Shown here piece after piece: positions 63,693-64,000 of a stretch of DNA of 64,000 bases. The stretch comes from Kibdelosporangium persicum. GTDB taxonomy: Bacteria > Actinomycetota > Actinomycetes > Mycobacteriales > Pseudonocardiaceae. Under the pieces are notes generated by a model. That model ran no database searches, was not told where the DNA came from, and saw only the letters and a program-made list of their open reading frames with translations. The position numbers were made by a program, and so were the translations under genes. How positions within the stretch are numbered: position 1 is the stretch's first letter; every line of letters starts with the position of its first letter. Where the stretch lies: positions 39,203 through 103,202 of the forward strand of contig NZ_JAAATY010000035.1 in the NCBI RefSeq assembly GCF_013280595.1, given 5' to 3'.

Positions 63693-63998
63693 TTATCGCA
63701 CCGCCGGGATCGGTGGGTGGCGCCGTTTGGTGCCAATGAGAAACGCGGCTTGACCGCCGATCAGTCCGGCCGTGCAGCGGCCGTACTCGATGTCCGTCGC
63801 GCCCACCCCGACGATCAAGTGAGTCGTCGGATCCTCGGCCAGCTCCAGCAGGCGCTGCTTGAACTGGGCCGCGGCCCCGGTTGGAGCCACTGCGATGTCG
63901 TAGACCTCGAACCGGCGCAGGTGCAGATAGTCGGTGCCGGGTTCTTGGCGTGGGCCCGTTTGGACCACCCGGAGTGGGGTGAACTCCAGCGAAGCCAC
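63693..63998 (-). CDS. Hypothetical protein, possibly 5' truncated
   Basis: The frame runs to the right edge, and the GTG at 63998 may be internal. The 101 visible residues include FEVYDIAVAPTGAAAQFKQRLLELAEDP and HLIVGVGATDIEYGRCTAGLIGGQAAFLIG, a Rossmann-like alternation. I do not recognise the family. The 270 bp between it and the GH43 gene show nothing clear. Transcribed toward GH43. Confidence 0.5.
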   Translation of the reverse strand: MASLEFTPLRVVQTGPRQEPGTDYLHLRRFEVYDIAVAPTGAAAQFKQRLLELAEDPTTHLIVGVGATDIEYGRCTAGLIGGQAAFLIGTKRRHPPIPAVR

Positions 63999-64000
63999 GT

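Noticed and set aside
63446..63739. Plus-strand 97-codon frame after GH43
   Set aside because: No ribosome site or family pattern; it overlaps the end of the minus-strand frame at 63693-63998, which looks more protein-like.
1..64000. tRNA, rRNA, CRISPR arrays, intact insertion sequences
   Set aside because: I saw no repeat-spacer pattern, no complete transposase, and no sequence I could fold confidently as tRNA or recognise as rRNA.

Overview
The window is high-GC actinomycete DNA with dense operons, many 4-bp start/stop overlaps and frequent GTG starts. The gene content (monoamine and homoprotocatechuate catabolism, secreted ricin-lectin glycosidases, a lasso-like RiPP locus) suits a soil filamentous actinomycete, perhaps Pseudonocardiales. 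That placement is inference from gene content and style; no rRNA or marker gene is present.

Region A (1-10.0 kb): the C-terminal part of an AIPR-family (abortive infection) protein, a two-gene ABC-2 efflux system divergent from a MarR-like regulator, and a 1.7k-residue SF1 helicase with a C-terminal Vsr/MTES_1575-type nuclease domain. The AIPR protein and the helicase-nuclease look like phage-defence genes.

Region B (10.6-31.9 kb): a catabolic supercluster. A Liv-type importer (substrate-binding protein, LivH, fused LivM-LivG, LivF) brings in a substrate. A copper amine oxidase makes an aldehyde and an aldehyde dehydrogenase makes an arylacetate. An hpa operon (HpaD, HpaE, a DapA-like aldolase, and HpaG fused to an RraA-like domain) performs meta-cleavage of homoprotocatechuate. 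Two MoaF proteins, an AraC-type regulator and a GntR regulator fit the monoamine regulon theme. No HpaBC hydroxylase is in the window, so the substrate may already be a catecholamine, or hpaBC lies elsewhere.

Region C (31.9-48.0 kb): a second, unassigned catabolic set. It has an oligopeptide-type ABC importer, TetR regulator, alpha/beta hydrolase, methyltransferase-like protein, two aldo-keto reductases, SDR, zinc alcohol dehydrogenase, amidohydrolase, two HSL-family esterases and an MFS pump. Five promoter regions share a palindrome, TCTAC-N4-GTAGA or a close variant, so this looks like one regulon, probably controlled by the TetR protein.

Region D (48.4-50.7 kb): an HTH-STAND-TPR regulator.

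Region E (50.9-58.4 kb, minus strand): the most interesting locus. Two tandem 64-residue precursors have nearly identical 29-residue leaders and variable cores with six cysteines in an inhibitor-cystine-knot (knottin) pattern, CX6CX5CCX4CX11C. Downstream of an attenuator-like hairpin lie lasso-type genes (B2-like, asparagine-synthetase-like, PqqD/RRE-like), a MauE-thioredoxin fusion with a CPSC motif, an S9 peptidase, an ABC exporter and a Tat-exported protein. The B2-like and synthetase-like proteins lack key catalytic residues. I read this as a RiPP pathway for a secreted bacterial knottin, built from diverged lasso-peptide machinery plus a disulfide-forming protein.

Region F (58.4-64 kb): recombinase and integrase remnants, a secreted CBM32/beta-helix protein, duplicated CBM13 tails, a secreted GH43-CBM6-CBM13 enzyme, and an edge-truncated unknown gene.
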